A DNA stretch of 64,000 bases, taken from NCBI GenBank assembly GCA_003116855.1, contig BEWT01000004.1, forward strand, positions 62,001 through 126,000, given 5' to 3'. The notes under the pieces are model-generated. The model was not told where the DNA came from, did no database searches, and saw only the letters and a list, made by a program, of their open reading frames with translations. Source of the stretch: Desulfurococcaceae archaeon AG1. GTDB lineage: Archaea > Thermoproteota > Thermoprotei_A > Sulfolobales > AG1. The position numbers and the translations under genes were made by a program. Shown here piece by piece: positions 62,381 to 64,000 of this stretch (positions are counted from its first letter, which is position 1; each line of letters begins with the position of its first letter).

Positions 62381-62804
62381 CGATCCCTACCCCCAGGGAT
62401 CTTCTAAGCCTCTTGAGATCCTCTACAAAAGCCTTCTTAGAAGCCTCATCCATATTTCTCCAAGCACTCATAACACTCACTATCAGAGCATGTATCTCCT
62501 CCAGAACCTCTATAACCTCCGAGGGATTGTTTCTAAGCATCTCCTCTATGAAGCCCTTTTTCTCCATAATAATCTCCCTTCCCCTCTCGGTAAGGCTATA
62601 GATCTTTCTCCCCATATCATCAACCCTAACACTCACAAAACCCCTAGAAGCTAGCTCTCTGAGGGCTGGGTATATATTCCCAGGGCTGGGTGATATGGCA
62701 CCCTTAGTCTCCTTCTTAATCTTCTTCATAATCTCATAGCCATGGAGATCCCCATCCCTCAGCAGGAGGTAGAGTACTAACAACTTGGTCAATCCCTTCC
62801 TCAA
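62367..62804 (-). CDS. PadR family transcription regulator
   Basis: Winged-helix repressor: LTKLLVLYLLLRDGDLHGYE, KGAISPSPGNIYPALRELAS and the wing GRKIYSLTERGREII, then a C-terminal dimer helix. PadR proteins commonly control drug exporters, as the downstream ABC genes suggest. The start is set at TTG 62804: the TATA box at 62835-62842 puts the transcript start near 62813, so the GTG at 62831 would not be transcribed, and the nine residues between are coded by a palindromic repeat. Confidence 0.88.
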   Translation of the reverse strand: MRKGLTKLLVLYLLLRDGDLHGYEIMKKIKKETKGAISPSPGNIYPALRELASRGFVSVRVDDMGRKIYSLTERGREIIMEKKGFIEEMLRNNPSEVIEVLEEIHALIVSVMSAWRNMDEASKKAFVEDLKRLRRSLGVGIGVGG

Positions 62805-62805
62805 G

Positions 62806-62828
62806 ATATATCTAGATATATCTAGATA
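62806..62828. promoter_or_regulatory. Probable PadR operator
   Basis: A 10-bp unit AGATATATCT is repeated head to tail and includes the perfect 16-bp palindrome ATATATCTAGATATAT (62806-62821). It covers the predicted transcription start of the padR-ABC operon, an ideal place for autorepression. Confidence 0.6.
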
Positions 62829-62834
62829 CACCTC

Positions 62835-62842
62835 CTTATAAA
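62835..62842 (-). promoter_or_regulatory. TATA box of the padR-ABC operon
   Basis: TTTATAAG on the minus strand, about 25 bp before the centre of the repeat at 62806-62828 and 34 bp before TTG 62804. Confidence 0.6.
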
Positions 62843-62911
62843 CTTAACGACCTACGTGTCATCAGCTTTTCAACCCTTATACCCCCATACACTATAAAAT
62901 TGGTGCCCTGC

Positions 62912-64000
62912 TTGGGTTCCGAGAACGTCTTTGTTAGGAGGGAGGTTAGAGAGCTTGTTGAGGAGTATATAGATATATGGTCTCTCCAACACGCACTATC
63001 CCTCATGGGGTGGGATATAGAGACATACATGCCTGAGGACGGAGTTTATGAGAGGTCTATCGCTATGAGCAGGATTAACCTAATGATCCAGAGGATGATC
63101 ACGAGGAGGGAGTTTATAGAGAAGCTGGAGAGGGCTGAGAAGGCTGAGGATCTCAACGACTATGAGAGAGGCGTTGTGAGGGTTCTGAGAAGGCTTGTCG
63201 ACTACTACACAAAGATCCCTCCGAGGATTGTTGAGGAGCTTAGCAGGATCACCTCGGAAGCAAGCGTTGTTTGGAGAAATGCTAAGGCTAAGGATGACTA
63301 TGATCTGTTTAAGCCATATTTAGCCAGGATCTTCGGTCTTGAGAGGGAGATAGCGAACCATCTAGGATATAGGGAGCACCCATACGACGCACTCCTAGAC
63401 CTCTACGAGGAGGGCTTGACAACAAGGGAGTTTAAGAGCATCATAGATAGACTGGTTCCGGGGTTAAAATCGATCCTAGATAGAATTATAAGCGAGGGGT
63501 ATTTTCCACAATACCACAGGCTCGAAGAGGAGCCCTATGATGTTAACATTATGAGAAGCGTTAACAAAAAGATCCTAGAGATCCTTGGCCATAACCCCAA
63601 GAGACTAAGGCTGGATGAGTCTGCACACCCATTCACATCATCCATGGGAATATGGGATGTAAGGATAACAACGAGATATGAGGGGAAGGATTTCAGGAGA
63701 ACAATACTCTCGGTTATCCATGAATATGGCCATGCTCTCTACGAGCTCCAGATAGATGAGTCGCTCAGAGCATCACCCCTAGCCACTGGAGCATCGCTCG
63801 GGATCCACGAATCACAGTCAAGGTTCTGGGAGCTAATGATAGGTAAGAGCAGGCCATTCATAGAGAATCTCTATAGAAATGTGCTTAACGGCTACCTCTG
63901 GTCCCAAGATCCAGAGGATCTCTATAGATATTTCAACATAGTAAGACCAAGCCTAATAAGAGTCGATGCCGACGAGGTTACATATAACCTCCACATAGCC
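62912..64000 (+). CDS. M32 carboxypeptidase (carboxypeptidase Taq), partial
   Basis: Zinc carboxypeptidase of the M32 family; the gene runs off the window so only the first 363 residues are seen (family length about 500). N-terminal YIDIWSLQHALSLMGWDIET is typical, and the zinc motif HEYGHAL occurs near residue 270, followed by GIHESQSRFWE supplying the third ligand. HPFTSSMGIWDVRITTRY is also family-specific. Possible starts are TTG 62900, GTG 62903 and TTG 62912. It is divergent from padR. Confidence 0.9.
   Translation, partial: MGSENVFVRREVRELVEEYIDIWSLQHALSLMGWDIETYMPEDGVYERSIAMSRINLMIQRMITRREFIEKLERAEKAEDLNDYERGVVRVLRRLVDYYTKIPPRIVEELSRITSEASVVWRNAKAKDDYDLFKPYLARIFGLEREIANHLGYREHPYDALLDLYEEGLTTREFKSIIDRLVPGLKSILDRIISEGYFPQYHRLEEEPYDVNIMRSVNKKILEILGHNPKRLRLDESAHPFTSSMGIWDVRITTRYEGKDFRRTILSVIHEYGHALYELQIDESLRASPLATGASLGIHESQSRFWELMIGKSRPFIENLYRNVLNGYLWSQDPEDLYRYFNIVRPSLIRVDADEVTYNLHIA

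Overview
The window comes from a hyperthermophilic archaeon of the Crenarchaeota (Thermoproteota). Supporting genes include the chromatin protein Alba, archaeal ribosomal proteins (S24e, S27ae, L11-L1-L10), prefoldin beta, mevalonate kinase, the archaeal pantoate kinase/phosphopantothenate synthetase pair, Dph6, GatCAB, a CBS-less IMP dehydrogenase-like protein and a short adenylosuccinate synthetase. Many genes have a TATA box of the type CTTATAAA about 25 nt before the start codon, so their mRNAs should be leaderless; ATA, AGA and AGG codons are frequent. The genus cannot be fixed from the sequence alone. Genes are densely packed on both strands. No tRNA, rRNA or CRISPR array was recognised by eye.

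Layout. 0-6 kb: macro-domain protein, pyrimidine-dimer glycosylase-like protein, thioesterase, Nudix hydrolase, TatA, adenine deaminase and an orphan Cas6. 6.1-6.6 kb: a gene-free stretch holding a 62-bp solo copy of a TnpB-element right end and a decayed gene fragment. 6.6-10.6 kb: coenzyme A genes, an isochorismatase-fold hydrolase, and the DHH/DUF3194/prefoldin cluster. 10.7-16.6 kb: alcohol dehydrogenase, aldo/keto reductase, Dph6, peroxiredoxin, S24e-S27ae, Alba, DUF1512. 16.6-22.4 kb: pstSCAB-phoU phosphate operon running into map. 22.4-31 kb: DUF58, cobamide genes (cobS, cbiB), MoeA, gatCAB. 31-40.6 kb: homoserine kinase, branched-chain aminotransferase, DMT transporter, M20 peptidase, a 986-residue orphan DNA methyltransferase, mevalonate kinase. 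40.7-45.6 kb: STOPP/NfeD protease, an unknown membrane protein, stomatin, and a MaoC/CitE-like pair. 45.6-55.7 kb: L10-L1-L11, acyl-CoA dehydrogenase, PspC, GIY-YIG protein, ABC exporter, Thi4, IMPDH-like, PurA. 55.9-64 kb: regulator, intact MFS transporter, a second MFS gene split by a TnpB element, a PadR-controlled ABC exporter, and a partial M32 carboxypeptidase.

The most unusual content is RNA-guided. The tnpB gene at 58.4-59.7 kb ends in four consecutive hairpins overlapping its last 200 bases, as expected for an omega RNA whose guide lies in the flanking (disrupted) MFS gene. A solo copy of the last hairpin and element boundary, without tnpB, lies at 6.27 kb close to the orphan cas6; its stem is kept by G-U wobble pairs only if read as RNA from the minus strand. 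A second theme is start-codon use: dph6 and the IMPDH-like gene appear to begin at CTG, the Nudix gene at ATA behind a good ribosome binding site, and pantoate kinase has no canonical start that keeps its conserved N-terminus.
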